Assembly: GCA_016649785.1 (NCBI GenBank)
Contig: JAENXB010000087.1
Location: 1 to 10,577, forward strand
Direction: 5' to 3'
Origin: Flavobacteriaceae bacterium
Lineage (GTDB): Bacteria > Bacteroidota > Bacteroidia > Flavobacteriales > Flavobacteriaceae
Length of the DNA stretch: 10,577 nt
Shown here: positions 1 through 6,549 of the stretch, piece by piece
Layout: the number at the start of each line of letters is the position of its first letter
How positions within the stretch are numbered: the stretch's first letter is position 1
Program-made: the position numbers and the translations under genes
The notes under the pieces: generated by a model
The model's input: only the letters and a program-made list of their open reading frames with translations
Told to the model about the DNA's origin: nothing
The model's database searches: none

Positions 1-98
1 CTCAATCTACCCCTAAAACCACCCTTTTTTTAACACTTTTAGATCATTTTTTAACATTTGGGCTGCAATGTGGGTTAAATTATTTGTTAATAAGGCCA

Positions 99-132
99 AA
101 AAAATTCCGAAGCAGGAACCTCGGAATTTTTT
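99..132. terminator. Bidirectional intrinsic terminator after accA
   Basis: A 12-bp perfect stem (99-110 with 121-132, core TTCCGA/TCGGAA flanked by A and T runs) closes a 10-base loop. Read on the minus strand it lies about 20 bases past the accA stop and ends in a U run, so it should end the accA transcript. Its symmetry means it could also stop plus-strand transcription entering from the left. Bases 1-98 beyond it are AT-rich and hold no gene or clear promoter. Confidence 0.85.
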
Positions 133-152
133 AAAGGGTTATGTATAAAGAT

Positions 153-1106
153 TTAATCTTTAAAGACTCCCATACTGGAATATTTTTCCATTCGCTTATC
201 TACCAACTCTTTTGGTGATAAGTTTTTCAACTCGTCATGAGCCGATAAAATTGCATTTTTCACGCTTTCAAAAACTTCTTCTCTATTGCTATGTGCTCCT
301 CCCAAAGGTTCTTTCACAATTTCGTCAATTAATTTCTGCTTTTTCATATCCTTGGCGGTAAGCTTCAAGGCTTCTGCAGCTATTTCTTTATACTCCCAGC
401 TGCGCCATAAAATAGAGGAACAGGATTCCGGTGAAATTACAGAATACCAGGTATTCTCCAACATCAAAACCTTATCTCCCACTCCTATTCCCAAAGCTCC
501 ACCACTGGCACCCTCACCAATAATTACAACTATTATAGGAACCTTAAGCCTGGACATTTCCAAAATATTACGGGCTATGGCTTCTCCTTGTCCGCGTTCT
601 TCTGCTTCCAACCCCGGGTAAGCTCCCGGAGTATCAATGAGGGTAACAACAGGAACCCCAAATTTCTCGGCAGATTTCATCAACCTAAGTGCTTTGCGGT
701 AACCTTCCGGATTCGCCATTCCAAAGTTTCGCAATTGCCGGGTTTTGGTATTATATCCTTTTTGTTGCCCGACTATCATAAAACTTTGATCTCCAATTTT
801 ACCCAGTCCACCAATCATTGCCTTATCGTCTTTCACATTTCGATCCCCGTGGAGTTCCAAAAATGTATTTCCGCAAATGGCATTAATATAGTCTAAAGTA
901 TATGGACGGTTTGGATGTCTTGAAAGTTGAACACGTTGCCAGGCAGTAAGGTTTTTATAGATCTCCTTCTTGATTTCCGCCAATTTTTTCTCTATCTGCT
1001 TACAGGTAGCAGTTACATCAACATTGCTCTCAGACCCTATATTACAGGCCTTTTGATACTGTTCTTCTAACTCTTTAATGGGTAATTCAAAATCTAAATA
1101 TTCCAT
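153..1106 (-). CDS. accA: Acetyl-CoA carboxylase carboxyltransferase subunit alpha
   Basis: This is the alpha subunit of the acetyl-CoA carboxylase carboxyltransferase. With AccD it moves the carboxyl group from carboxybiotin on AccB to acetyl-CoA, giving malonyl-CoA for fatty-acid synthesis in the cytoplasm. The 317 residues match the usual length (about 315-320). Visible signatures are FLELHGDR (82-89), NFGMANPEGYRKALRLM (127-143), IDTPGAYPG (157-165), EERGQGEAIA (169-178), GEGASGGALGIGVGD (197-211) and YSVISPESCSSILW (221-234); the glycine-rich loops form the oxyanion and CoA pocket in this crotonase-fold family. The N-terminal 50 residues are the usual helical AccA extension. The ATG start has an A-rich upstream leader and no Shine-Dalgarno site. 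The gene stands 43 bases after the EamA transporter gene, has its own -7 box, and ends at a strong terminator. It could also receive read-through from the tgt operon. Confidence 0.97.
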   Translation of the reverse strand: MEYLDFELPIKELEEQYQKACNIGSESNVDVTATCKQIEKKLAEIKKEIYKNLTAWQRVQLSRHPNRPYTLDYINAICGNTFLELHGDRNVKDDKAMIGGLGKIGDQSFMIVGQQKGYNTKTRQLRNFGMANPEGYRKALRLMKSAEKFGVPVVTLIDTPGAYPGLEAEERGQGEAIARNILEMSRLKVPIIVVIIGEGASGGALGIGVGDKVLMLENTWYSVISPESCSSILWRSWEYKEIAAEALKLTAKDMKKQKLIDEIVKEPLGGAHSNREEVFESVKNAILSAHDELKNLSPKELVDKRMEKYSSMGVFKD

Positions 1107-1134
1107 GTTAAGTTATGGGGTTTTTATTAGCCTA

Positions 1135-1142
1135 CAAATATA
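1135..1142 (-). promoter_or_regulatory. Bacteroidota -7 box for accA
   Basis: Read on the minus strand the bases are TATATTTG, a perfect TAnnTTTG match to the -7 element of the main Bacteroidota sigma factor. The predicted start of transcription is near 1128-1130, about 20-25 bases before the accA ATG. I see no good -33 TTG at the expected distance, which would fall inside the end of the EamA gene, so the promoter may be weak or need help. Confidence 0.5.
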
Positions 1143-1149
1143 AGGAACT

Positions 1150-2076
1150 TTAAAAGGAAGATTTCCCAGATAACTTTTTAATTTTTCGTTTTGTTTTCAG
1201 ATACCCGTTTAAGATTACGGTAGTGAGGATTATGGCTGCGCCGAAGTAGAACTGAGGATCCATTTGTTCCTTATTTCCAAAAACCAAAAACGCCAGGACA
1301 ATCCCATAAACAGGTTCCAGATTAATAGTGAGCATAACGGTGTACGGACTTAAATGCTTCATCACTGCTACTGAAGCTATAAAGGCGTAAGCAGTGCAAA
1401 TGGAAGCCAAAATAAGAAGGTATATCCAATCGGTTGCAGTGAGAACGAAAAATGTGGGACTAAATCCCCTGGCTCCATCACTTGTTATTGTAACCACTAA
1501 AAGATAAATACTTATGGCCACGACTCCTGTAAATAATTCATAAAAAGATATTACCGATGGAGCAGCCTGTTTTACCAGTTTTCCGTTTATCAAAGTAAAA
1601 ACGGCAGATAAAAAAGCAGAGATCAATGCAAGTAGAATTCCGAGGTAATGATCGGTTTCAACCTTAAAAATAATGTACAGACCCACAATCACTATTAAAC
1701 CGAAAACCACTTCATAACCAACAAATTTTCGTTTATAAAAAATGGGCTCCAATATAGAGGTAAAAAATGCCCCGGTTGAAAGTAATGCCAGGGTGATGGA
1801 GACATTGGAAACTTTAATCGCTCCAAAAAAGGTGAGCCAGTGAAGTGCTATTACAATTCCCGCGACCACCAATACCAGGAATTTTCTTGGCGAAACTCTT
1901 AGATCTTTATTTTTCCATTTTATCCAAACTAAAATAAAACCACTGGCCAAAAGCATTCTGTACCAAACAAGGGGAATTGCATCTAATGTTATGAGTGCGC
2001 CAAGAACGGCTGTAAATCCCCAAATAAATACAATAAAATGAAAATGCAGGTAACTTTTTAGTTTATCGTCTGGCAT
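1150..2076 (-). CDS. EamA-domain (DMT superfamily) transporter
   Basis: An integral inner-membrane protein of the drug/metabolite transporter superfamily, made of two EamA repeats of about five helices each (roughly residues 10-138 and 145-292). Ten hydrophobic segments can be counted. The paired repeat marks are visible: LEPIFYKRKF (109-118) ends the first half and NLEPVYGIVLAFLVFGNKE (252-270) the second. The tail (294-308) is strongly basic, as expected for a cytoplasmic end. The substrate cannot be told from sequence; relatives export amino acids, metabolites or drugs. The ATG start at 2076 lies inside the end of the permease gene (14-base overlap), so translation is probably coupled. It is the last gene of the tgt-permease-transporter operon. 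Partnership with the neighbours is not implied by function, only by transcription. Confidence 0.9.
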   Translation of the reverse strand: MPDDKLKSYLHFHFIVFIWGFTAVLGALITLDAIPLVWYRMLLASGFILVWIKWKNKDLRVSPRKFLVLVVAGIVIALHWLTFFGAIKVSNVSITLALLSTGAFFTSILEPIFYKRKFVGYEVVFGLIVIVGLYIIFKVETDHYLGILLALISAFLSAVFTLINGKLVKQAAPSVISFYELFTGVVAISIYLLVVTITSDGARGFSPTFFVLTATDWIYLLILASICTAYAFIASVAVMKHLSPYTVMLTINLEPVYGIVLAFLVFGNKEQMDPQFYFGAAIILTTVILNGYLKTKRKIKKLSGKSSF

Positions 2077-3139
2077 TATACAGAAGATAAATCGCCAAAA
2101 TGCCGAAGGTTACATTGGGAAACCAAACCGCAACAAGAGGCGAGAATGAAGATTGTTCTGCCATAGTCCCAAAAACCTTGTCGAAAAAGATGAAAATAAA
2201 AGCAAGGGAAATTCCCAAGGCTAAATTCACTCCCATTCCGCCACGGCGTTTTTTAGACGATACCGCAACTGCAATAATTGTCAGGATAAATGCGGAAACC
2301 GGTAAACTCCACCGTTTGTAGGCTACTACCAGGTATCGGTTCATATTCGCCGATCCACGCCTGCGCTCTTGTTTTATAAAATCGTTGAGTTCGTTGTAAT
2401 TCAAGGTTTCGGCAATATAAGAAACCGGGGTAAGTTCGTCAAATTCAAAAGGCAAGACCGTGTCCATGGTTCTCTCGTGAAGTATAATATCTTCATTTTC
2501 CCCAACAATCCGTTTGTCAAAATTGGTTAAAGTATAGGTGGTGTCTTTCTCATTAAACTGAAGGCGGGATGCACTTATTTTGTACTTCAATACATTTCCT
2601 TCGAAATGTTCAAGGGTGAAATTGCGGGCCGATTTTGATTTAGGCTGAAAATTGCTGGCATAAATATACTCCGATCCGTTTATTTGACGATAAACATCGC
2701 TGGTTTCCTGTACTTCAGTCCCTTTTTTAAGGTATTCGTATTTAAATTCGTTAAAGCCTTTACTGGCTTGAGGTGCCAGGTACATACTTAAAACAAGCGC
2801 ACCCAAACTGACAATGGTTGCTCCAATCAAATAAGGTCTTAAAAAACGCATGTATGAAACCCCACTACTCAAAAAAGCGATAATTTCGGTATTATTGGCC
2901 AACTTGGAGGTAAACCATATTACCGAAAGAAATAAGAACAGGGGAAATAACAGGTTGGCAAAATAAATGGTAAAATCCAGGTAGTATTTAGCTACCTCAA
3001 CAAAAGGAACTTCATTTTCCAGGATCTTATCGATTTTTTCGGCAAGATTCACCGTAATTCCAATAGGAATAAACAAAATTAACATGAGGATAAAGGTCCC
3101 CAGATAACTTTTTAATATGTACCAATCAAGTATTTTCAA
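2063..3139 (-). CDS. LptF/LptG family permease (YjgP/YjgQ)
   Basis: An inner-membrane permease of the LPS-transport ABC complex. In the known system LptF and LptG work with the LptB ATPase to extract lipopolysaccharide from the inner membrane and pass it to LptC and LptA. The 358 residues show the family plan: three helices at about 12-32, 53-78 and 104-123, a soluble periplasmic beta-rich domain at about 125-265, then three helices at about 275-295, 303-325 and 333-355. The opening MKILDWYILKSYLGTF is the typical family start, which decides for the TTG codon at 3139-3137; the next methionine (residue 19) lies within the first helix. The TTG follows the tgt stop by one base, so initiation probably depends on ribosomes finishing tgt. 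Whether it is LptF or LptG cannot be decided here; Bacteroidota usually carry two such genes in different places. Confidence 0.92.
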   Translation of the reverse strand: MKILDWYILKSYLGTFILMLILFIPIGITVNLAEKIDKILENEVPFVEVAKYYLDFTIYFANLLFPLFLFLSVIWFTSKLANNTEIIAFLSSGVSYMRFLRPYLIGATIVSLGALVLSMYLAPQASKGFNEFKYEYLKKGTEVQETSDVYRQINGSEYIYASNFQPKSKSARNFTLEHFEGNVLKYKISASRLQFNEKDTTYTLTNFDKRIVGENEDIILHERTMDTVLPFEFDELTPVSYIAETLNYNELNDFIKQERRRGSANMNRYLVVAYKRWSLPVSAFILTIIAVAVSSKKRRGGMGVNLALGISLAFIFIFFDKVFGTMAEQSSFSPLVAVWFPNVTFGILAIYLLYNARR

Positions 3140-3140
3140 T

Positions 3141-4271
3141 TTAAAGGCGCTTATCCATTTGCTGAACCATCATGTTTTTCCAGGATGCAAAATCTCCCGC
3201 TAATATATGTTTTCTCGCCTCACGAACCAACCAGAGATAAAAACCGAGATTGTGAATGGTTGCGATTTGCTTTCCAAGCAATTCATTTACCGTAAACAGG
3301 TGGCGTAAATAGGCTTTGCTGTATTCTGTATCCACAAAGGTAATTGCCATTTCATCTATTGCTGAAAAATCATCCTGCCATTTTTTATTTTTGATATTTA
3401 TTGTGCCATGTGCAGTAAACAACATTCCATTTCTAGCATTACGGGTTGGCATAACACAATCGAACATATCAATTCCCAAAGCAATGTTTTCCAGAATATT
3501 AGCCGGTGTTCCCACTCCCATCAAATAGCGCGGCTTGTCCTTGGGAAGGATTGCCGTAACTACTTCTGTCATCGCGTACATCTCTTCTGCAGGTTCACCT
3601 ACGGAAAGTCCTCCAATGGCATTTCCTTCCGCGCCCACTGAAGCGATATATTCAGCAGATTGTTGACGTAGATCTTTATAGACACTTCCCTGGACTATTG
3701 GGAAAAAAGACTGGGCATAATCATATAAATAAGGGGTTTTTTCCAGATGATTCATACATCTGTCCAACCAGCGATGCGTCATATGCATGGACCGTTTTGC
3801 ATATTTGTAATCGCAAGGGTACGGCGTGCATTCATCAAAAGCCATAATAATATCCGCTCCTATAACCCGCTGAATTTCCATTACATTTTCAGGAGTGAAA
3901 GTGTGGTACGAACCATCTATGTGAGATTTGAATTTCACTCCCTCCTCTTTGATTTTTCTGCGTTCGGAAAGCGAATATACCTGGTAACCCCCACTATCGG
4001 TGAGAATGTTCCTGTCCCAATTCATAAATTTGTGAAGGCCACCTGCTTTCTTCAGGATTTCTGTTTGAGGCCTTAAATAAAGATGATAGGTATTTCCTAA
4101 AATTATATCGGGATTGATGTCTTCTTTTAATTCTCTTTGGTGAACTCCTTTTACCGAACCAACTGTACCTACAGGCATAAAAATAGGGGTTTCAATTGTA
4201 CCGTGATCTGTGGTAATAGTTCCGGCCCTGGCCTGGCTACCTGGATCGGTAGTTATAAGATCAAATTTCAT
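3141..4271 (-). CDS. tgt: tRNA-guanine(34) transglycosylase, zinc-site cysteines absent
   Basis: Bacterial Tgt swaps guanine 34 of tRNAs with GUN anticodons (Asp, Asn, His, Tyr) for preQ1, the entry step to queuosine. The 376-residue protein is full length. Catalytic and binding sites are present: TDSGGYQ (91-97, the base-catalyst aspartate D92), AFDECTPYP (144-152), QGS (194-196), GGLSVGE (220-226), and the nucleophile D271 in MFDCVMPTRNARNG (269-282). The structural zinc site is altered: where the family has CxCxxC plus a histidine, this protein has A309, T311 and D314, with only H340 kept (TIHNL). The surrounding sequence (AYLRHL) still aligns without a gap, so this is substitution, not a frameshift. 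As I recall, flavobacterial Tgt proteins share this feature. First gene of the tgt-permease-EamA operon, with a divergent promoter region upstream. No preQ1 riboswitch is visible in the short leader. Confidence 0.97.
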   Translation of the reverse strand: MKFDLITTDPGSQARAGTITTDHGTIETPIFMPVGTVGSVKGVHQRELKEDINPDIILGNTYHLYLRPQTEILKKAGGLHKFMNWDRNILTDSGGYQVYSLSERRKIKEEGVKFKSHIDGSYHTFTPENVMEIQRVIGADIIMAFDECTPYPCDYKYAKRSMHMTHRWLDRCMNHLEKTPYLYDYAQSFFPIVQGSVYKDLRQQSAEYIASVGAEGNAIGGLSVGEPAEEMYAMTEVVTAILPKDKPRYLMGVGTPANILENIALGIDMFDCVMPTRNARNGMLFTAHGTINIKNKKWQDDFSAIDEMAITFVDTEYSKAYLRHLFTVNELLGKQIATIHNLGFYLWLVREARKHILAGDFASWKNMMVQQMDKRL

Positions 4272-4290
4272 AATTTTGTTTAATTCGGTG

Positions 4291-4320
4291 CAAAGATACT
4301 TAACTAAACATCAATTTAAA
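4291..4320 (-). promoter_or_regulatory. Promoter of the tgt operon
   Basis: On the minus strand TATCTTTG (4298-4291) is a perfect TAnnTTTG -7 box. A weak -33 candidate, TTTA (4320-4317), stands 18 bases upstream. Transcription would begin near 4285-4287, leaving a leader of only about 15 bases before the tgt ATG. Confidence 0.6.
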
Positions 4321-4384
4321 GGAAGCAGAATTTAAAAATTGTTAGTTAAATAAGTCAATTGGTTGATAATTGGCACTTTCAGGC

Positions 4385-4415
4385 TTTGACTTCCGTATAT
4401 AATAACTTATTTTTG
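4385..4415 (+). promoter_or_regulatory. Promoter of the transketolase genes
   Basis: TTTG (4385-4388), a 19-base spacer, then TATTTTTG (4408-4415): both elements of the Bacteroidota vegetative promoter match the TTTG-N19-TAnnTTTG consensus fully. Transcription would start near 4420, at the left edge of the 45-bp duplicated unit, giving a leader of about 20 bases before the first ATG or about 65 before the second. Confidence 0.8.
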
Positions 4416-4418
4416 CCC

Positions 4419-4501
4419 CATTCCAAATTAATAACTCAAAAATGCCAAACACACAAGAAGCAGCATTTCAAATTAATAACGCTGAAATGCCAAACACACA
4501 A
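4419..4501 (+). repeat. 45-bp tandem duplication over leader and start codon
   Basis: Bases 4419-4456 recur at 4464-4501, exactly 45 bases later, with 34 of 38 positions identical (differences at 4423, 4436, 4438 and 4439). Each copy holds the AT-rich leader CAAATTAATAAC, an ATG and the codons for MPNTQ. The unit is 15 codons long, so the reading frame is kept, and the leader of the second copy is now translated as residues 9-15 of the longer protein. Confidence 0.93.
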
Positions 4502-5332
4502 CAATTAGAAGATTTTGTCACCCAGGTTCGCCGGGACATTGTAAGGCAGGTCCATAAAGTCAATTCCGGGCATCCCGGAGGTTCTTTAGGATGTGCCGAA
4601 TTTATTACCGCCCTTTATCAGGATGTAATGGATTACAACAGCAATTTTAATATGGATGGGATTGGAGAGGACCTTTTCTTTTTATCCAACGGCCATATTT
4701 CTCCTGTATTTTACAGTGTTTTGGCAAGAAGCGGCTTTTTTCCGGTTGAAGAATTAAACACTTTTCGCTTACTAAATTCCCGACTGCAAGGACATCCAAC
4801 AACCCACGATGGATTACAAGGCGTGAGAACATCCTCAGGTTCCTTAGGCCAGGGTATGTCTGTGGCAATTGGTGCAGCACTTACCAAAAAGATGAACAAC
4901 GACTCTCACCTGATTTTTACTTTGCATGGAGACGGAGAATTGCAGGAAGGACAAAATTGGGAGGCCATAATGTATGCCGCCGGTAATAAGGTTGATAACA
5001 TTATCTCTACTGTTGATTTAAACGGACAGCAAATTGATGGTGCTACTGACGAGGTTTTACCAATGGGAAACATAAAAGCCAAATTTGAAGCTTTTGGTTG
5101 GGATGTATTGGAAGTAAAAGAAGGTAATAATATCACTAAAATAATTGAAGGCCTGAAAGAAGCCAAAAGCCGCACCGGAAAAGGAAAACCCGTTTGTATC
5201 CTTTTACACACCATAATGGGTCATGGAGTAGATTTTATGATGCACACTCATAAATGGCACGGAGTTGCTCCAAACGATGAGCAACTAAAAGATGCTTTAG
5301 CTCAAAATCCGGCAACTTTAGGAGATTATTAG
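4442..5332 (+). CDS. Transketolase, N-terminal (thiamine diphosphate PP) subunit
   Basis: The first half of a two-subunit transketolase, which moves two-carbon ketol units between sugar phosphates in the non-oxidative pentose phosphate pathway (needs thiamine diphosphate and a divalent metal). The 296 residues hold the PP domain: SGHPGGSLG (42-50), SNGHISP (82-88), QGHP (116-119), and the cofactor motif GDG (163-165) ending at N194 in DLNGQQIDG. The pyrimidine-binding domain lies in the next gene, as in other bacteria and archaea with split enzymes. Start choice is open: ATG 4442 gives MPNTQEAAFQINNAE followed by a second MPNTQ at ATG 4487. Relatives begin close to the second methionine, so the first 15 residues look like a product of the 45-bp tandem duplication and the older start is probably 4487. 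A full-consensus promoter lies at 4385-4415. Confidence 0.96.
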   Translation: MPNTQEAAFQINNAEMPNTQQLEDFVTQVRRDIVRQVHKVNSGHPGGSLGCAEFITALYQDVMDYNSNFNMDGIGEDLFFLSNGHISPVFYSVLARSGFFPVEELNTFRLLNSRLQGHPTTHDGLQGVRTSSGSLGQGMSVAIGAALTKKMNNDSHLIFTLHGDGELQEGQNWEAIMYAAGNKVDNIISTVDLNGQQIDGATDEVLPMGNIKAKFEAFGWDVLEVKEGNNITKIIEGLKEAKSRTGKGKPVCILLHTIMGHGVDFMMHTHKWHGVAPNDEQLKDALAQNPATLGDY

Positions 5333-5424
5333 ATAGAGTTGAGATATTAGATTTGAGATATTAGATCTAAGAAAAAAGAACAAAGAGTCAAGACTTAAAA
5401 AAAGTTAGAAGTTAGAAAAAAGAT
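5332..5424 (+). repeat. AGA-phased heptamer repeat array between transketolase genes
   Basis: Straight after the TAG stop of the N subunit the DNA follows a 7-base rhythm of the form nnnAGAn. AGA starts at 5335, 5342, 5349, 5356, 5363, 5370, 5377, 5384 and 5391 without a break: nine units. The best-preserved part is two exact 14-base copies of TTGAGATATTAGAT (5339-5366). After one decayed unit (TTAAAAA) the phase slips by two bases and three more units follow, with AGA at 5407, 5414 and 5421, including GTTAGAA twice. The top strand is almost free of C. It is far too short-period and spacer-free for CRISPR. Function unknown. Confidence 0.85.
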
Positions 5425-5501
5425 ATGGAAAAGATCATAATCTGGATTTTAACCTGTCAAAAATAATAAGGCTTATTCAATTTTAATTCCTTGACGAAAT
5501 C

Positions 5502-5522
5502 TTAAAAATTAAAAATTAAAAT
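5502..5522 (+). repeat. TTAAAAA heptamer repeat abutting the C-subunit start
   Basis: TTAAAAA at 5502-5508 and 5509-5515 is followed by TTAAAAT at 5516-5522, whose last two bases are the first two of the ATG start. This gives the A-rich, Shine-Dalgarno-free leader typical of Bacteroidota, and its 7-base period matches that of the array upstream. The 5425-5501 stretch between them shows no promoter box and no supported gene. Confidence 0.7.
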
Positions 5523-6474
5523 GAAAAAATATACCAATACAGGAAATAAAGATACCAGATCCGGATTTGGAGATGGTTTGGCAGAATTAGGGAGAACCAA
5601 TGAAAATGTGGTAGCCTTATGTGCCGACCTTACCGGCTCGCTAAAGATGGATGAATTTAAAGCAAACTATCCCGAACGCTTCTTTCAAACAGGAATTGCT
5701 GAAGCAAATATGATTGGCATCGCTTCCGGAATGACCATTGGAGGAAAAATTCCGTTTACGGGAACTTTCGCCAATTTCTCTACCGGCCGTGTTTACGACC
5801 AGATCCGTCAAAGTGTTGCGTACTCTGAAAAGAACGTGAAAATTTGTGCTTCCCACGCCGGGTTGACTTTAGGCGAGGACGGTGCAACACACCAAATCCT
5901 TGAAGATATCGGCTTGATGAAGATGTTGCCGGGAATGACTGTAATTAACACTTGTGATTACAATCAGACCAAAGCTGCAACCATCGCGATAGCAGAACAC
6001 GTAGGTCCGGTTTATTTGCGTTTTGGAAGACCTAAAGTCGCTAATTTTACGACTGCTGATCAAAAATTCGAGATTGGGAAAGCCGTAAACTTAACCGAAG
6101 GAAAGGACGTGACTATTATAGCTACCGGGCATTTGGTTTGGGAAGCGTTGATAGCTGCGGAGCAGTTGGAAGAAAAAGGAATAAGCGCTGAGGTGATCAA
6201 CATTCACACCATAAAACCTTTGGATGAGGCTGCAATTCTAGCTTCAGTTAAAAAAACAGGATGTGTTGTAACCGCTGAAGAGCACAACTTTCTTGGAGGA
6301 TTGGGAGAAAGCGTTGCACGAACCTTAACATTGAATCACCCAACTCCACAGGAATTTGTGGCAACAAATGATACCTTCGGGGAAAGCGGAACTCCTGAGG
6401 AGTTGATGGAAAAATACGGATTGAATGCCGATGCCATCGTAAAAGCTTCAGAAAAAGTGATAAAACGAAAGTAA
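5521..6474 (+). CDS. Transketolase, C-terminal (pyrimidine-binding) subunit
   Basis: The second half of the split transketolase; it supplies the pyrimidine-binding and C-terminal domains and should pair with the product of the gene just upstream. In its 317 residues, GIAEANM (58-64) carries the glutamate (E61) that activates thiamine diphosphate. FANFSTGRVYDQIRQS (83-98) and HAGLTLGEDGATHQ (112-125) are hallmark pyrimidine-domain segments with substrate-pocket histidines, and the C-terminal domain runs from about 190 with TAEEHNFLGGLG (251-262) and GESG (287-290). The gene is complete with its own ATG, so the pair is a natural two-gene form and not a broken single gene. No -7 box is visible in the 188-base gap upstream, so it is probably transcribed with the N subunit through the heptamer array. 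A terminator follows 23 bases after the stop. Confidence 0.96.
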   Translation: MKKYTNTGNKDTRSGFGDGLAELGRTNENVVALCADLTGSLKMDEFKANYPERFFQTGIAEANMIGIASGMTIGGKIPFTGTFANFSTGRVYDQIRQSVAYSEKNVKICASHAGLTLGEDGATHQILEDIGLMKMLPGMTVINTCDYNQTKAATIAIAEHVGPVYLRFGRPKVANFTTADQKFEIGKAVNLTEGKDVTIIATGHLVWEALIAAEQLEEKGISAEVINIHTIKPLDEAAILASVKKTGCVVTAEEHNFLGGLGESVARTLTLNHPTPQEFVATNDTFGESGTPEELMEKYGLNADAIVKASEKVIKRK

Positions 6475-6497
6475 ATTTTCAATATAAATTACATTTT

Positions 6498-6540
6498 AAA
6501 CCCCTCAAATTCAGCATTTTAGGGGTTTTTCAATTTTTTT
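6498..6540 (+). terminator. Intrinsic terminator after the transketolase genes
   Basis: An 8-bp stem AAACCCCT/AGGGGTTT (6498-6505 with 6521-6528) encloses a 15-base loop and is followed by two T runs (6526-6530 and 6534-6540). It closes the transketolase transcript and insulates the barrel-protein promoter that lies just beyond. Confidence 0.85.
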
Positions 6541-6549
6541 CGGAAATAA

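Noticed and set aside
286..896. Open frames of 111 and 102 codons on the plus strand
   Set aside because: They lie wholly antisense to accA, whose protein is unmistakable; they have no recognisable domain or start context.
3747..4076. A 109-codon plus-strand frame, and others like it inside tgt and the transketolase genes
   Set aside because: All are shadows of strongly conserved genes on the other strand.
4300..4349. Inverted repeat TTAACTAA / TTAGTTAA in the tgt-transketolase gap
   Set aside because: Eight AT-rich bases with centres 42 apart are likely by chance; no support beyond position.
4371..4389. A second sigma-54-like site (TTGGCAC...) before the transketolase genes
   Set aside because: The GG-to-GC spacing is 9, not 10, and a perfect vegetative promoter is present a few bases downstream.
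4272..4441. A preQ1 riboswitch in front of tgt
   Set aside because: The predicted leader is only about 15 bases and has no pseudoknot-like elements.
5332..5424. CRISPR array or insertion-sequence ends as an explanation of the repeats
   Set aside because: The period is 7 bases with no spacers, no terminal inverted repeats and no transposase or cas gene in the window.
5425..5466. A 13-residue open frame starting MEKIIIWIL in the transketolase gap
   Set aside because: Too short and without any supporting signal; hydrophobic composition is expected by chance in AT-rich DNA.
4442..6474. Transketolase broken into two genes by a frameshift or insertion
   Set aside because: Each half is complete at a natural domain border with its own start and stop; two-gene transketolases are an established form.
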